From positions 558,001 to 622,000 of the forward strand of contig NZ_CP018835.1 in NCBI RefSeq assembly GCF_002196515.1: DNA of 64,000 nt. The letters run 5' to 3'. The notes under the pieces were generated by a model. It searched no databases. It had not been told where the DNA came from and was given only the letters and a program-made list of their open reading frames with translations. Of this stretch, positions 1 through 11,238 are shown one piece after another. Made by a program: the position numbers and the translations under genes. The DNA comes from Vibrio gazogenes. GTDB lineage: Bacteria; Pseudomonadota; Gammaproteobacteria; Enterobacterales; Vibrionaceae. Each line of letters opens with the position of its first letter. The first letter of the stretch is position 1.

Positions 1-2
1 CA

Positions 3-755
3 CGTAATTTCGGTCATCAGCAAGCCGTGACTGCGGGGCTCGATGCCAGCACCGGCGATGCAGTGGTATTGATTGATGCCGATTTACAAGACCCACCAAA
101 GCTCATCGAGCAAATGATCGCTAAATGGGAGGAAGGGTATGATGTGGTCTACGGTACACGTGATCACCGGGAGGGCGAATCAGCCTTTAAACTTGCTTCA
201 GCCAAGCTATTCTATCGAATGCTTAACCGCTTATCAGAAGTCCCGATTCCACTCGATACCGGCGATTTTCGGCTCATGGACAGACAAGTTGTTGATCAAC
301 TGACAGCTATGCCGGAAAAAGCGCGTTTTATCCGTGGCATGGTGAGCTGGGTCGGTTTTAACCAAACATCGATTCTTTATGAACGTTCGTCCCGTTTCGC
401 CGGAGAATCAAAATATCCATTGAGTAAAATGCTCAAATTCGCATTGGATGGCATCCTTTCCTTTTCTGTGAAACCCCTGAAATTATCTATCATGATGGGA
501 TTCCTGTGCTCCGGTGTTGCCTTTGCCATGCTGATATATTCGATTTATGTTCGGATGATGACCGACCACTGGGTTTCCGGCTGGACGTCGTTATTCGTCG
601 CGATCCTGTTTATTGGTGGTGTACAGTTAATTTCAATTGGCATACTCGGTGAATATATCGCTCGTATTTACAATGAAGCGAAAGGTCGCCCGCTTTATAT
701 CCTGAAAAAAGGAAGAGCTCTTGAATCTACCAAGAAACATTCCGTGGCTAAATAA
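3..755 (+). CDS. Bactoprenol glucosyltransferase, GtrB-like (5' end cut by the window)
   Basis: Family 2 glycosyltransferase that would move glucose from UDP-glucose to undecaprenyl phosphate at the inner membrane. The reading frame is open from the first bases of the window and its start lies outside; the GTG at 27 is internal. The fragment opens with the conserved RNFGHQ stretch and soon has the DADLQDPP nucleotide-sugar/metal motif. Two hydrophobic segments near the C-terminus (LSIMMGFLCSG... and LFVAILFIGGVQ...) and the end GEYIARIYNEAKGRP are typical of the GtrB/ArnC-like subgroup. The next gene overlaps its 3' end by 35 bases and is GtrA-like, which supports an O-antigen glucosylation role. 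An ArnC/DPM1-like role on another sugar cannot be excluded from sequence alone. Confidence 0.88.
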   Translation, partial: RNFGHQQAVTAGLDASTGDAVVLIDADLQDPPKLIEQMIAKWEEGYDVVYGTRDHREGESAFKLASAKLFYRMLNRLSEVPIPLDTGDFRLMDRQVVDQLTAMPEKARFIRGMVSWVGFNQTSILYERSSRFAGESKYPLSKMLKFALDGILSFSVKPLKLSIMMGFLCSGVAFAMLIYSIYVRMMTDHWVSGWTSLFVAILFIGGVQLISIGILGEYIARIYNEAKGRPLYILKKGRALESTKKHSVAK

Positions 756-1149
756 CCGGATTCGCCCCGAATTCCAGCAAACGCTCCGCTTTGCGCTCGT
801 GGGCGTCTTGAATACCGGGGCGAGTTATATCCTATTCGTCATTCTATACCAGCTATTGGGTTATTATATTGTTGCATCGGTTCTGTCTTATGCAGGCGGA
901 ATGCTCATCAGTTTCATACTGAACCGAAGCTTTGTGTTCAAAAGTACCGCGAGGCGTGGTCAGTTACTACCATTCTGTCTGATCAATCTATCATCACTCG
1001 CCTGTAGTACCTGTGTGTTGTATCTGTTGGTCGAACAACTCGCAATGTTTGTTTATTTTGCACAGGTTATTGCTATCGGTGTGTCAATGACCATCAACTA
1101 CCTTGGTTATCGCACCGTGTTTTCTTCTCGGAGGACAAATGATAAATAA
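721..1149 (+). CDS. GtrA-family flippase
   Basis: Small (about 142 residues) membrane protein of the GtrA family, thought to flip undecaprenyl-phosphate-glucose across the inner membrane. Four hydrophobic segments are visible (FALVGVLNTGASYILFVILY, YYIVASVLSYAGGMLISFIL, LPFCLINLSSLACSTCVLYLL, VYFAQVIAIGVSMTINYLG), with the family's NRSFVF motif after the second. The start is a TTG at 721 inside the upstream glycosyltransferase; no closer ATG or GTG gives a full first helix, so the overlap is probably real and implies translational coupling. Its stop overlaps the ATG of the next gene at 1139. It belongs functionally with the genes on either side. Confidence 0.85.
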   Translation: MNLPRNIPWLNNRIRPEFQQTLRFALVGVLNTGASYILFVILYQLLGYYIVASVLSYAGGMLISFILNRSFVFKSTARRGQLLPFCLINLSSLACSTCVLYLLVEQLAMFVYFAQVIAIGVSMTINYLGYRTVFSSRRTNDK

Positions 1150-2518
1150 TCATGCTTCATCCCCCTCAATGCCATACCATCCGTTCGATACTGTCTCACT
1201 GCTAAAATGGGGCATGTTGGCATTTGGTCTGATATGGACCGTATTCAATTTACATGAATCGATGTTAGAAAATGTGGCACATGATGCGCTGCCTTACATG
1301 GACAGTTATGTGTCTAAATTTGTCTCTGAAGGGCGTTGGGTTAATTTCGCTTTATTCGACACGTTACGCCTCGTCCCTGCTGTGGCTGCCGGTATCTTAT
1401 GTAATGTGTTTATTTTCATTTTTGGCTATCAGGTCGCCATGGGCGTCAGGAAAGATCGCTGGCTCGCCTGCTGCTTTGCACTGCTGGTTATCAATGTTCC
1501 CTATTTCACCATGTTGTTCAAATGGCCGATGACCCTGATCCCCGGTACCTTAATGCTGGCATTGTTTAGTTGCATCAAAGACCGCTATTCTCGTCCGGTG
1601 ATTTTGCTCATGTCAGGTATCTTGTTGTTTGCAACCTATCCTGCATTCTACTTCTTAATGCCTTTACTCTTTATCCGTCAGTTGAATGAAGAAAACTTCC
1701 GCAGTCTGCTGCAATTTCTGTGTCTCTGGGTTGTCGGTTACGTCCTCGGCTACGCTGTCGCAAATTTAAGTGTTTATGGCTATACCCTGCTCCAGAACGG
1801 CACCGGTCACTTTATTGAGTTTGTGTCGTGGCGGAAATCAACACCATCGACGGATATCAGCGGTATTATCGCCAACATTGCGAAGAGTGCGGGAAATTTT
1901 GAACGCAATGCCCGTTATCTGGCAGCGTTGAGTCCGTTGTTCTATATTCCGGCCGCCATTACTTTGCTCTGGGCACTCAAGCATCATCTGAAATACACGT
2001 TGGTGGCTCTGCTGGTGGTCTTTTCCATCTATGCCAGCGTGATTCCGCTAGGCGTGAAAGTACCGCTTCGCTCCGGAATTACCCTACCTCTGGGAATGGC
2101 GATGCTGATTTTGTTGGTCCCTCACTTCTGGTGGAGAGCCCTGCTGTGGGTAACATTATTTGTCCCGTTTGCCTGGCAGATGCATCAATATAACTATGGT
2201 TATAACGAAAAAAGAATTCTGTTTGCTGAAATGGTGACGGAACATGATGTCCACAATTATCTGCAACAACCACAGCAGTTCAGAAAAATCATTGTCAGCG
2301 TGGATGAAACCAAGACCAGTGCTTACTTCTACAAACTCACCGGTTCTGATGCATTTAAGAATTTATCCAACCTGAGACTGCACTATATCAAGCCTTATCT
2401 GTATCAATACGGCTGGCATGATAAAGACATCATTGTTAAAGATGTCCCGAGAGCACAGGTTCAGGGAGAAGCAACGCTTGAAAAGCAAGGTGATCAATTA
2501 TTGGTTTCTATCGATTAA
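1139..2518 (+). CDS. GtrII-like lipopolysaccharide glucosyltransferase
   Basis: Polytopic membrane protein of about 459 residues resembling the GtrII (serotype-conversion) transferases, which attach glucose to O-antigen on the periplasmic side. Around ten hydrophobic helices occupy the first two thirds, and the last 130 residues or so form a hydrophilic domain. An acidic stretch after the first helix (HDALPYMDSYVSKF) is where the family places its catalytic acidic residues. The ATG at 1139 follows a GGAGG-like site, overlaps the end of the GtrA gene by 11 bases and is preferred over an upstream TTG. This third gene normally sets the linkage and varies between strains, so the exact acceptor is not predictable. 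It ends the cluster just before a strong terminator. Confidence 0.8.
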   Translation: MINNHASSPSMPYHPFDTVSLLKWGMLAFGLIWTVFNLHESMLENVAHDALPYMDSYVSKFVSEGRWVNFALFDTLRLVPAVAAGILCNVFIFIFGYQVAMGVRKDRWLACCFALLVINVPYFTMLFKWPMTLIPGTLMLALFSCIKDRYSRPVILLMSGILLFATYPAFYFLMPLLFIRQLNEENFRSLLQFLCLWVVGYVLGYAVANLSVYGYTLLQNGTGHFIEFVSWRKSTPSTDISGIIANIAKSAGNFERNARYLAALSPLFYIPAAITLLWALKHHLKYTLVALLVVFSIYASVIPLGVKVPLRSGITLPLGMAMLILLVPHFWWRALLWVTLFVPFAWQMHQYNYGYNEKRILFAEMVTEHDVHNYLQQPQQFRKIIVSVDETKTSAYFYKLTGSDAFKNLSNLRLHYIKPYLYQYGWHDKDIIVKDVPRAQVQGEATLEKQGDQLLVSID

Positions 2519-2542
2519 ACCGATATATCGTCATCTCAAACG

Positions 2543-2572
2543 AAAAAAACCATCTGTTTTCAGATGGTTTTT
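2543..2572. terminator. Bidirectional terminator between gtr cluster and mukB
   Basis: An 11-base stem (AAAACCATCTG pairing with CAGATGGTTTT) has a TTTT loop, an A-run before it and a T-run after it. It can end the gtr transcript and the convergent mukB transcript. Confidence 0.85.
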
Positions 2573-2603
2573 ATGATTTGCACAGTAATAAATTCAGCGA
2601 ACC

Positions 2604-5600
2604 TCAGGATGCTTCTGCCGTCAGATCATCGGATTCAGCCGCATGATTCTGACCGAATCCACGCAAACCAACGACATGCACATGTTCATGGTTTTTGTGA
2701 ATCTTCCGCACCAATTTATAGGTGGTGCCTTTTTCCGGGCTGATATTTTCCGGAGCGGCAATCAACAATTGCATATCTAACCGATCACACAACTCAAATA
2801 GTGTTGAAATCGATTTGCCATCAAGACGCGCAGCCTCATCGAGGAACAAGAGACGACACGGGACGATATCTTTACTGCGCAGCCGACGGGATTCTTCCTC
2901 CCAGCTCTGCACGACCATCAATAGAATCGACTGACCAGTCCCGATCGCTTCCCCTGTCGAGAGCGCACCAGATTCGGCCTGTAACCAACCATCAGCGCCC
3001 CGGTTTACTTCAACATTCAGTTCCAGATAGTTCCGGTAGTCAAGTAACTCTTCCCCTAAAACCTGAGGTGAACGTTGCCCCATATCAATATGCGGATTGA
3101 CCCGCTGGAATAATTTCGCCATCGACTCTGAGAACGTATAACGCGAGCTATTGAATAAGTCTTGATGCTGCGCTTGTTGTTCCGATAATCCGGTCAGTAA
3201 CATTTCATGGCTTTCGCGCACTTTGACATTCAAACGCACACCATTCACCTGACCAAAGTGGATATTAGACAAACCTTGGTTCAGCATCCGAATCCGGTTT
3301 TGCTCACGTTGAATGGTCTTGAGAATAATGCTGGCGACCGACTCAGAACTGATTGCCAAACGTGACTCTCGCTGGGTCAACTCTTCCGTCAACCGGCCAA
3401 GTTCCACTTCCATTTCTTCAATCGCTTCAACCGGGTCATCGGTACGAATAATATCCTGACGAATCCGTTCACGCAGATGCTGATACACTTCGATATAAAA
3501 GAGCACCTTACGCTCCGGTCTGGCATTATCCTCAGACTGACGTAAAGCGTCTCTCAGCGTATCATTATCGGCCACCGCCAAACGCAGAGAACCTAATGCT
3601 TTATCGGACATGGAACGCAGTTCACTAGCTGACAAATAAGCCAGTTCCCGTCGATGTAACCGTCGCTCAACATCGTGCTCCCGTGCCAATCTCAGCACCG
3701 AGCACCATCCGGCTTTGGCATTCACAATAAACGTTCTGAGCTCACGATACTCTTTTTCAACCTTCTTCAGTTGCCGGCTCAGCGAGGTCATTTCCATTTC
3801 GGTCGATGTCCGCGTTCTCTCCAGCTCACTCTGCCGTTGTCGAGATACATGTAAACGCTCATAAAGCTCATTCTTACGGCTTTCTGCACGTTCCAGTGCA
3901 CTCGCATCAGTATGTACACCCAGTTCTTGTAACTCTTGCTCAAACTCCCGCACGGTTTCGAGTTTTGACTGATGTGCACTCTTAAGTGAGGCCAGTACTT
4001 GGTTGTACTGACTGACCTGCCCCTGCCGCTGTTTGAGCGTTTCTCTTACCGCACTACGTTGTGACTCGGCCAGTTGTAATTTCTCTTTCAGCTGCTCACT
4101 CAGAGCATCGCCCTGATTGACCAATGCTACGGCATCGGAATACTGTAGATGATGGCGACGCTCAATCAGATCTGAGATCGCAAAGATTTGGGTTTTCACC
4201 TGCTGCAACTGTTGATCTGCCTCATGATACTCACTTTCCAGTGCGTCAAACTGCTCCGGATCGTTTTCGAGGGCATTGATACAATGACTCAATTGCTCAA
4301 TGGTCGTACCGTGTTGCGTTAAAAAGCGTTTGGCCTCGTCCAGCTCCGCAAGTCTTTCTTCAATCTCACCGGCTTGATCCTGTAATGTGTCATCAGCCAA
4401 TAAGTGAACAAATGGGGCAACCTTTTCAAGGCTTGATAACGCGTTTTTACTCTGTTGTTGTCGCGTCTGTAATTGCTGTTCCTGATGGGTCAACTCAGTC
4501 AAAGAACGACTAAACTGATTTAACTGTTCACGGCATGTCTGCAGTGCCTGTTCCGGGTCGGCTTCAAATACGGTTGTCATATGTGAAGCAACAAAAGCCT
4601 GATAGGCCTGATACAAACGTTGGCACTTTTGAGCATCAAATGACGCTTTGGCATGCAGCTCAACAATGTCGTCCCGCTGCGCCCGCAATTGTTCCAATCG
4701 CTGCTCTCTTGCAGCCCGGCCAAATAAAGGAATCTCAGGGAAACGGGAATAACGAATCTGACGGTCATTCAGGCGAACACATACCGCACCTTCAAGCTCA
4801 TCGGCATCAAACGAACTGTCATCAAAAGCATCGACATCCCCTTCAATGATGTATACATCTTCAGGACAATCATCCAACTCGGCTAAACGCGCCTGAATTT
4901 CTGACAAATCAGAGACGACGATGGCATGTCTGGCAGGGCCGTACATCGCACTAAAATAAGGTGCGTCTTCCAGCGTAATATCATCATAAATTTCAGATAA
5001 CAACATACCGCCGAGTGAGTCAGCCAGTGATTTTAACCGCGCATCATTGGCCCCTCCGGGAGAAGCCAGACGTTCAATGTCTTGCTCAAGATTGTGACGT
5101 TGTAATGCTAATTTTTCTTTCTCTGATGTCTGCTGTTTTTCTCGTTCCAGCGTATGCTGCATATGAGAAAATACAGCCTGTGAGTTTTCCAGCGCTTCAC
5201 CGCTCTGTGCTCGCAAATCATCTAACGCATTACGCGCAACAATCCATTGCGGTGCAATTTGTTCTAATCGCTGAATTTGTGCCCGGACATCTTCTTGATT
5301 GCGGCGTAAATCACTGCGAGATTCCCGCAGTGCGATCAGCTCTTCTTCGACAACATCCAGCACTTCTTGATGCTTCTCACGCGCTTCATCGATCGCGGAT
5401 TCATCCTCAAGACTTTCCTGATGTTCCTGTTGGTAGGCCTCTGCCAGTGCGACGATATGATTCTGCCGCTCTAATTGACGGGAGACTTCACCTTGACGGG
5501 TATACCACTGGTTTTCCTGAGCAATCAATTGGTTGCACTGTCGCGATTTTTCAATCAGTGACACACCGTGCCCATAGGCGGTTTGGCGAGTCACATCACC

Positions 5601-7058
5601 GAGTACGGATTGAACTAACTGAAATGCCTGCTCAAACTGAGATGCGACAGCGGCCGACATATCCAGACGATGTTTCAGTTGCAAAACTCGTTCAGTCATC
5701 TCGTGTTGTGATTGGTTCAACATCTGAATTTTCTGCGATGCATTTTCAGCCGTCAGACTTTCATCACCCAGGGCTGTTTTCGCTTTTTCGAGTGCCTGAA
5801 CGGCTTGCTGATACTGGAGTGCTCTGGTTTGTTGAACATCGAGTGCCTGCTGATAATCAGCCAGTTGCGACTTCAGGCTATCGACTTCATCTTCTAGAAT
5901 CGTGGCATTGTACTCAGCTTCATGCGTCTGTTCCTGCGCCTCCTCAACCACCATCAGTTGTTCTTCTAGTCGTTCATTCAGCTCTTCCAGATCGTCTCGG
6001 TAACGCTCAATTTTTTCCTTTTGACGCAAAGCGTTATGAACCAATTGCAAATAATCAGATGCACTTTGGTGATCTTGTTCCAGTGCCGATTCATGCGCTG
6101 TCAGTTCATCCAGTTCCTCTTTCACACGTGTAAGCAACTCACTTTGCGTGACTAAGGTTTGCTGCGCACCAAACAAGGTCTGGCGGAATGTCAGTGCCTG
6201 TTCAACTTTACTACGGCGCTCATTCGCATGACGCATGTAATCAGACGCAACATAGTTGGTTGATTCAGTAATCAGGTGCTTGAACAAATCCCGATCCGCT
6301 TGGGTGGTTTTGATCGCTTCAAGCGTCATCCGGTTTTCCCGAAGTGCCGCTTCCATATCTTGAAACGCTTTTTTCACCCCACCATTTTGCGGCAACAGAT
6401 AGTCTCGCAACGAGCGCGTTATCGCACTGGAAATCCCGCCATACAAGGATGCTTCAATCAAACGATAGAATTTAGAACGGTCACTGCTTGACCGCATTTT
6501 CTTCGGGATGACGCCAAATTCAAACATCTGGGTGTGATAATCGACCACTGAGCTAAATGTTTTAAACTGTGTCCCTTCCAGGCCTGCGACAGCCTCTTTC
6601 ACTTCACTGACGGTTCGAACCCGTGCCTGCTGATCGGAAAGTGTTTCAATCAAAATATCAGTGGGTCGGATATGGCTGGGGATTCCCTGCACCAAAAACG
6701 GTTTGATATCGACTTTTTTATCCCGACCGGCAACCTGTTGTAACCTGACAGCAAACAATACTCTCTGTTTACGTGAGTTGACCACGTCCAACGCTGCATA
6801 ACAGGTGCCGGGTTGAAGCTTACCGTGTAATCCCTTGTCTCTCGATGACTGAGAACTACCCGCTTCAGTAGTATTACGAAAATGCAGCAGGCTTTGATCA
6901 GGGATCAGTGCGGTGATAAAGGCCGCCATTGTGGTTGATTTCCCCGCACCATTTCCGCCGGAAAGCGTGGTGACCAAATTATCGATATCAAACGTACGGG
7001 CAAAAAAACCGTTCCAGTTGATCATGGTCAGCGATTGATACTTACCTCTTTCAATCAT
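2604..7058 (-). CDS. mukB: Chromosome partition protein MukB
   Basis: SMC-like ATPase of the MukBEF condensin, which organises and segregates the chromosome; 1484 residues, the family's normal size. The Walker A motif GGNGAGKST is at about residues 34-42. Very long glutamine- and leucine-rich coiled coils fill the middle around the hinge. The C-terminal head carries the LSTGEA signature and the Walker B motif [12 protein letters not shown]. The C-terminal tail is short and acidic. The ATG overlaps the mukE stop as ATGA, the usual coupling in the cmoM-mukF-mukE-mukB operon. Several long open frames antisense to this gene are compositional shadows. Confidence 0.98.
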   Translation of the reverse strand: MIERGKYQSLTMINWNGFFARTFDIDNLVTTLSGGNGAGKSTTMAAFITALIPDQSLLHFRNTTEAGSSQSSRDKGLHGKLQPGTCYAALDVVNSRKQRVLFAVRLQQVAGRDKKVDIKPFLVQGIPSHIRPTDILIETLSDQQARVRTVSEVKEAVAGLEGTQFKTFSSVVDYHTQMFEFGVIPKKMRSSSDRSKFYRLIEASLYGGISSAITRSLRDYLLPQNGGVKKAFQDMEAALRENRMTLEAIKTTQADRDLFKHLITESTNYVASDYMRHANERRSKVEQALTFRQTLFGAQQTLVTQSELLTRVKEELDELTAHESALEQDHQSASDYLQLVHNALRQKEKIERYRDDLEELNERLEEQLMVVEEAQEQTHEAEYNATILEDEVDSLKSQLADYQQALDVQQTRALQYQQAVQALEKAKTALGDESLTAENASQKIQMLNQSQHEMTERVLQLKHRLDMSAAVASQFEQAFQLVQSVLGDVTRQTAYGHGVSLIEKSRQCNQLIAQENQWYTRQGEVSRQLERQNHIVALAEAYQQEHQESLEDESAIDEAREKHQEVLDVVEEELIALRESRSDLRRNQEDVRAQIQRLEQIAPQWIVARNALDDLRAQSGEALENSQAVFSHMQHTLEREKQQTSEKEKLALQRHNLEQDIERLASPGGANDARLKSLADSLGGMLLSEIYDDITLEDAPYFSAMYGPARHAIVVSDLSEIQARLAELDDCPEDVYIIEGDVDAFDDSSFDADELEGAVCVRLNDRQIRYSRFPEIPLFGRAAREQRLEQLRAQRDDIVELHAKASFDAQKCQRLYQAYQAFVASHMTTVFEADPEQALQTCREQLNQFSRSLTELTHQEQQLQTRQQQSKNALSSLEKVAPFVHLLADDTLQDQAGEIEERLAELDEAKRFLTQHGTTIEQLSHCINALENDPEQFDALESEYHEADQQLQQVKTQIFAISDLIERRHHLQYSDAVALVNQGDALSEQLKEKLQLAESQRSAVRETLKQRQGQVSQYNQVLASLKSAHQSKLETVREFEQELQELGVHTDASALERAESRKNELYERLHVSRQRQSELERTRTSTEMEMTSLSRQLKKVEKEYRELRTFIVNAKAGWCSVLRLAREHDVERRLHRRELAYLSASELRSMSDKALGSLRLAVADNDTLRDALRQSEDNARPERKVLFYIEVYQHLRERIRQDIIRTDDPVEAIEEMEVELGRLTEELTQRESRLAISSESVASIILKTIQREQNRIRMLNQGLSNIHFGQVNGVRLNVKVRESHEMLLTGLSEQQAQHQDLFNSSRYTFSESMAKLFQRVNPHIDMGQRSPQVLGEELLDYRNYLELNVEVNRGADGWLQAESGALSTGEAIGTGQSILLMVVQSWEEESRRLRSKDIVPCRLLFLDEAARLDGKSISTLFELCDRLDMQLLIAAPENISPEKGTTYKLVRKIHKNHEHVHVVGLRGFGQNHAAESDDLTAEAS

Positions 7059-7786
7059 GCTTCACCTTCAAATCCTGTTAATGCTTCTGATGAGGTCGCT
7101 TCTGCTGCTGCCTCATCGGTATCTTCCGCCACTTCATGAACGTCTTGGCCAGGAATGACCGCTTCACCGTCACGAATCAGTCTCAATTGTGCTGCTTGCA
7201 TGTCATCACCGACACGGACATCGGCACCAAAACGGAACACCGCTTCGGTAATCCGAAATTTTTCACTTTCTCCCAGAACGACCAGCATGCCCATCCGGCG
7301 CAGTTTTCTTAAGGACGTTCTGACTTTTTCAAATAACTTTTCCCGATCCAGATCCGACCCACCGGCCCGGAAAGTCACCAACCGCATTAGCTTCTTCTCA
7401 TCGACCAGCGTGAGTAACTCTTCATACAATTCCTGGTGTGTAAAAATCCCTTCATGGGCCAGTCGTTCAGGACTGAGATATAAAAAGCAAAGCACCTTGC
7501 CGACCAACATATCGAGTTCGGATAATACGCTCCGGTTAAGCAGTGATGTGGAACGCGGTCTTAAATAAAAGAAACCTTCGGGGGCACGTACCAGCTCGGT
7601 ATTATAACGCTGATAGAATTGGGCCAGCTCAGGCTCAAAATCAGACAAAAATGTGTGATTATCCATATCTTCACCGGAAACATGCCTGCCGGCACGCAAT
7701 AAACTATCCAGTGCCGGAAATAACGGATTGGAAAGTGCTTTAACCAGTTTCTCTGGCATGTATTCATTCATATCTGTCGATGACAT
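7055..7786 (-). CDS. mukE: Chromosome partition protein MukE
   Basis: Winged-helix kleisin-associated subunit of MukBEF, about 243 residues. The body ([57 protein letters not shown]) is strongly MukE-like. The start at 7786 (MSSTD) matches the known N-terminus of MukE; an upstream in-frame start at 7813 would add nine residues inside mukF and is less likely. With the chosen start the gene overlaps the mukF stop by 23 bases. The C-terminal 40 residues are acidic and Ala-rich, as in other vibrios. Confidence 0.97.
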   Translation of the reverse strand: MSSTDMNEYMPEKLVKALSNPLFPALDSLLRAGRHVSGEDMDNHTFLSDFEPELAQFYQRYNTELVRAPEGFFYLRPRSTSLLNRSVLSELDMLVGKVLCFLYLSPERLAHEGIFTHQELYEELLTLVDEKKLMRLVTFRAGGSDLDREKLFEKVRTSLRKLRRMGMLVVLGESEKFRITEAVFRFGADVRVGDDMQAAQLRLIRDGEAVIPGQDVHEVAEDTDEAAAEATSSEALTGFEGEA

Positions 7787-9119
7787 TTGCTTGTACCTTT
7801 GCACCAAATTCATTGATTGCCTGCCAATCCGGTTGAATCGCCTGATAATCAGACGCTGAATATCCTAACCGGACGGCCTGATCGACCACGATTCTGGCTA
7901 AATCAAAATGATGCGTTTTTGGATGTTCTGTGAGGTAATTCTTTAAAATGGTGCCGAGATCAATCGGTGTACCTTGCTCTTTATGCACGATCAGCATCTC
8001 ACCGATCTGTTCTGCCAGTACATCGTTGACCTGTTGAAACTCTTCGTATTCAACATCTTCGGGGACTTGTCCGGTCACTTCATCGTCACGGAGAACCAAG
8101 GCTTCATCTCGCATATCCATGAAGCGCTCAGCATCGGCAAAAGTGAGGAACCAAGGGGCCTCGAAGTAATCGTTCATCGATTGACGTAAACGCTGACTAA
8201 ACGCTCGGTTTTGGTCCATATCAATCGCGGTCCGGATGAATTTATGCACATGTCGGTCGTAACCGATCCATAAATCAATAGCCTGTTGACCCCAACTGAT
8301 AATTCGATCGAGTTTGAGCTGCAACTGAAATAATGTTTCTTCAATAAACGTCAGTCCGGATTCACCATAAACACATTCCTGAATATCAAGGATCTGTGTC
8401 TGCATTTCATCACCGGCAGTCTGGAGCGTGTCTTGCAACTCTTTTAACGTCGATGATGTCTCTGACAAGAGCGATTCACAATTCTGAATGGCATCACGCC
8501 AATCTTTGTTCAACAACTGGGCAATCTGTTCTTTGATCTCTTGTTGTTGCTCGTCCATCACCCGTTGATTGAGATCGATCTGATCAAAAATCTCGCCCAC
8601 GGAATATTTTAAGATGCCATAAACATTCTTTTGCCAGTGAGATTCCGTACCACCTTTTTCAGCCGCTTCTTTGGCTTTTGCCATTTCATCCGCAACAATC
8701 GACAGTTGAATCGACAGTTTCAGTTTCGAAAACTCACGATGGCGCAGGTAATAATCTGTGATGCCAATCGCCAACGGTGATAATCGATAGATACTCGCAC
8801 CATCGGTCACTTCACTGGTAAAACGTCGGATAAGCCGCTGATGAACCAATTCATTGATCGCATTATTGGCCCGAAATGCAGATGCTTCACCGGTTTCATC
8901 AAATAACCGTGTGACGATCGCAAATGCATCATGTAATTCCCCTTCACCGAGTTCGTCATCAAATCGATCCCGACTCAATACGGCTATCGCAATCAAAAAT
9001 GCGAGTCGCTCGGTATCCAGATTGAGAGACAAGTCATGCTGCCTGACCCATCCAACCAATTCATCGATTGGTTGTACTTCGGCTTGTTGCGCCAATTCGT
9101 CTATCATTGTTTCCATCAT
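7764..9119 (-). CDS. mukF: Chromosome partition protein MukF (kleisin)
   Basis: Kleisin subunit that bridges MukB heads and binds MukE, about 451 residues. It has an N-terminal winged-helix domain ([20 protein letters not shown], then [11 protein letters not shown]), a helical middle ([30 protein letters not shown]) and a conserved C-terminus ([20 protein letters not shown]). ATG codons at 9119, 9116 and 9107 are all possible; 9119 lies two bases after the cmoM stop and is given here. An upstream extension to 9185 lies entirely inside cmoM and is not believed. Confidence 0.96.
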   Translation of the reverse strand: MMETMIDELAQQAEVQPIDELVGWVRQHDLSLNLDTERLAFLIAIAVLSRDRFDDELGEGELHDAFAIVTRLFDETGEASAFRANNAINELVHQRLIRRFTSEVTDGASIYRLSPLAIGITDYYLRHREFSKLKLSIQLSIVADEMAKAKEAAEKGGTESHWQKNVYGILKYSVGEIFDQIDLNQRVMDEQQQEIKEQIAQLLNKDWRDAIQNCESLLSETSSTLKELQDTLQTAGDEMQTQILDIQECVYGESGLTFIEETLFQLQLKLDRIISWGQQAIDLWIGYDRHVHKFIRTAIDMDQNRAFSQRLRQSMNDYFEAPWFLTFADAERFMDMRDEALVLRDDEVTGQVPEDVEYEEFQQVNDVLAEQIGEMLIVHKEQGTPIDLGTILKNYLTEHPKTHHFDLARIVVDQAVRLGYSASDYQAIQPDWQAINEFGAKVQANVIDRYE

Positions 9120-9121
9120 TT

Positions 9122-9901
9122 TTACTTTTTTCTGGCCCATACATGAATGTAACGACCCAGAGATAAATAAGGCTCTTGCCGACATAATTGCCTTTCAAGC
9201 GCCAGTACATCTTCTTCAGTGTATTCCCCCATATTCTGACGATTACCAATGTAATCACTGAACGAGCGAATACCGCTTTTGCCTTCAATACTGAATCCAC
9301 AAGCTTCTATCCATTGATAGACATCCTCTGGATTCAGGCCTTGCTGTGGCTGCAACTTAAATCGTTTGCGATATGGCATACCATCTAATACATGAGGAAT
9401 ATTCCCGCATATAACATTTTTTAGAACTAATCCGTGATGATTGTAAAACATGATAGACGCAATGCCACCGCTTCGAACCTGAGTCAGTAGTTTTTCCAGC
9501 GCATCCTTCGGATCGGCCAACCACTCCATCACGGCGTGAAACATCAAGAAGTCAACCGGATCAGTGAGATATTGTTGCATATCCTGCACTGCCGCATGGA
9601 CAAAGCGATACTGCGCAAGCAGACCTTTTTTTTCAATATCGGTCTGCGCCAACTGCAACATTTCCGAAGAAAGATCACATAATGTCACCTGATGTCCCTG
9701 CATCGCGAGCCGCTGCGATAGCTGTGCCAGCCCACCACCGGCATCCAGAACCGAAAGTGGCAGCTGTTCCGGAGGAAATGATGTTAAAATAGTTTGAATA
9801 TCTTCCCACACGATGGTCTGACGGATCATACCTTTGTCAGAGCCATATATATTTTTTGCAAATTTGTGGGCAATATCGTCGAAATTGCGATCTTCAGTCA
9901 C
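9122..9901 (-). CDS. cmoM: tRNA 5-carboxymethoxyuridine methyltransferase CmoM
   Basis: SAM-dependent methyltransferase (formerly SmtA) that makes the methyl ester of cmo5U at the wobble position of certain tRNAs. The SAM-binding motif is [15 protein letters not shown] with the acidic loop CDLSSEML after it; the RNFDDIA N-terminus and the [20 protein letters not shown]-terminus are family signatures. The start is a GTG at 9901 with no obvious Shine-Dalgarno, so the exact start is uncertain. It is the first gene of the mukFEB operon and is divergent from elyC, the arrangement seen in E. coli and V. cholerae. Confidence 0.95.
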   Translation of the reverse strand: MTEDRNFDDIAHKFAKNIYGSDKGMIRQTIVWEDIQTILTSFPPEQLPLSVLDAGGGLAQLSQRLAMQGHQVTLCDLSSEMLQLAQTDIEKKGLLAQYRFVHAAVQDMQQYLTDPVDFLMFHAVMEWLADPKDALEKLLTQVRSGGIASIMFYNHHGLVLKNVICGNIPHVLDGMPYRKRFKLQPQQGLNPEDVYQWIEACGFSIEGKSGIRSFSDYIGNRQNMGEYTEEDVLALERQLCRQEPYLSLGRYIHVWARKK

Positions 9902-10015
9902 AGTAGCTTGAGTTATGATAACGAATCATGCTGCTATTCTGTCATAGGAATGGCAGGAATAAAGAGGATTATTCGTTTTTAATCTCAATTGCTGTTTTTT
10001 CGGACTATTTTTTAT

Positions 10016-10819
10016 ATGTTTGAGCTTAAAAAAATCATAGCTGCATTAATGATGCCCCTTCCCGCCTTACTCATCATTGGTTTTATTGGCCTCATGATGA
10101 TTATGTTTTCAACAAAAAGGAAAACCGGTTGCCTGATTGTTCTATTCTCCTATACGTTGCTGTTTCTAGCATCATTTCAACCCGTGTCAGATCGTCTTCT
10201 CGCACCATTGGAACGTAAGTATTCAGCCTTTTTACCCGTTGAGGGTAGCATTGACTACATCATGGTTCTCGGTAGTGGTCATATCGTCGATGATCAACTC
10301 CCACCGACATCTCAGCTCAGTCGCTCAGCGCTAGTACGACTCACCGAGGGGATCCGGATTATGCGGATGTATCCGGGCTCTCGCCTGATTCTTTCCGGAT
10401 ATGCGGGTGGTACCCGATTCAGCCATGCTCGGATGTTAGCAAGAGTGGCCTTATCTCTCGGCGTGGCAAAATCAGATATCGTATTGCTCGAAAGTGCCAA
10501 AGATACGTGGGAAGAAGCCCAGTTAGCCGCAAGTTTTGTCGGACCACGAAAGTTGGTGCTCGTCACCTCTGCCAGTCATATGGATCGCGCATTGCACGAG
10601 TTTCAATCTGCCGGACTCAATCCGATCCCGGCACCGACCAACTACCTGTCCTATAAAAATATAGCGCAACCGTGGATAAAATATGCCCCTAAGGCGATTT
10701 ATCTCGAACAAACAGAAAAATATTGGTATGAGACATTGGGAAGGTTTTGGCACTATTTGAAAAACTGGGTTGCCAATCAGGAAGCGACCGTTGCTGAACC
10801 ATCGAAACAAGAGCCGTAG
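10016..10819 (+). CDS. elyC: Envelope biogenesis factor ElyC (DUF218)
   Basis: Inner-membrane protein with a periplasmic DUF218/SanA-like domain; E. coli ElyC supports peptidoglycan assembly and lipid-carrier-dependent envelope synthesis. Two N-terminal helices (LMMPLPALLIIGFIGLMMIMF and CLIVLFSYTLLFLASF) precede the domain with the VLGSGH motif, the LILSGY motif, KDTWEEA and LVTSASHMDRA. The ATG at 10016 (MFELKKII) aligns with the E. coli start; a TTG nine codons upstream is less likely. The gene is divergent from cmoM. A mobile element now separates it from its apparent terminator. Confidence 0.92.
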   Translation: MFELKKIIAALMMPLPALLIIGFIGLMMIMFSTKRKTGCLIVLFSYTLLFLASFQPVSDRLLAPLERKYSAFLPVEGSIDYIMVLGSGHIVDDQLPPTSQLSRSALVRLTEGIRIMRMYPGSRLILSGYAGGTRFSHARMLARVALSLGVAKSDIVLLESAKDTWEEAQLAASFVGPRKLVLVTSASHMDRALHEFQSAGLNPIPAPTNYLSYKNIAQPWIKYAPKAIYLEQTEKYWYETLGRFWHYLKNWVANQEATVAEPSKQEP

Positions 10820-10937
10820 CATCATGTTAGCTCTTCATGTGGATCGATGATTCAGCCGTTGAGTGGAATGAGTGTTTCATTTTGATTGCTATTACTGAAT
10901 CAGCAGTCTAAAATTCGCGGTTAAAGCATATTCTATA

Positions 10938-11206
10938 CTAGGGGCTGTTGACCTTTCGTGGTTGAATTTTGTTCAATCTGAACGGGTATTGATCGCGGCG
11001 CGCGGCATACCGCTTAGTATCCTAAGCAAATGACCCGCAACAAAGAGCAAGACACGTTCAGATGAACCCTCTGGGCAGCATTTGTCGCTCATTTATCCAG
11101 CGTTAGGTCATGGTTCATGTAGAGCGCTACACTTCACATGACCTGCCTTGACTAAATGCACGACAAACTGCTGCAAAAAACATCACGAAAGGTCAACAGC
11201 CCCTAG
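10938..11206. mobile_element. MITE-like palindromic element, about 269 bp
   Basis: Perfect 23-base terminal inverted repeats (outer part CTAGGGGCTGTTGACC, inner end TTTCGTG) face each other at 10938-10960 and 11184-11206. The outer CTAG is itself a palindrome, so it may be a 4-bp target duplication, leaving a 261-bp element with a 19-base repeat. There is no coding frame. The interior has two further palindromic lobes: 10972-10984 with 11055-11066 (with a GCTTAG-TATC-CTAAGC hairpin inside) and 11076-11087 with 11161-11173 (with GGTCATG/CATGACC and TGTAG/CTACA arms inside). Length, ends and lack of coding fit a non-autonomous transposon moved by an IS with similar ends. The parent IS is not in this window. 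Confidence 0.75.
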
Positions 11207-11238
11207 ACAAAAACCGCTAGATTTAGCGGTTTTTGTCC
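11207..11238 (+). terminator. Terminator, probably of elyC
   Basis: GACAAAAACCGCTA and TAGCGGTTTTTGTC form a long perfect stem with a T-rich 3' arm. It begins directly at the right end of the MITE-like element, nearly 390 bases after the elyC stop, so the element probably inserted between gene and terminator. Confidence 0.75.

Noticed and set aside
5015..6133. 372-codon plus-strand open frame inside mukB
   Set aside because: It is antisense to a certain MukB coding sequence rich in coiled-coil codons, and its translation (His/Pro/Arg/Leu-rich) has no domain-like pattern or ribosome-binding site.
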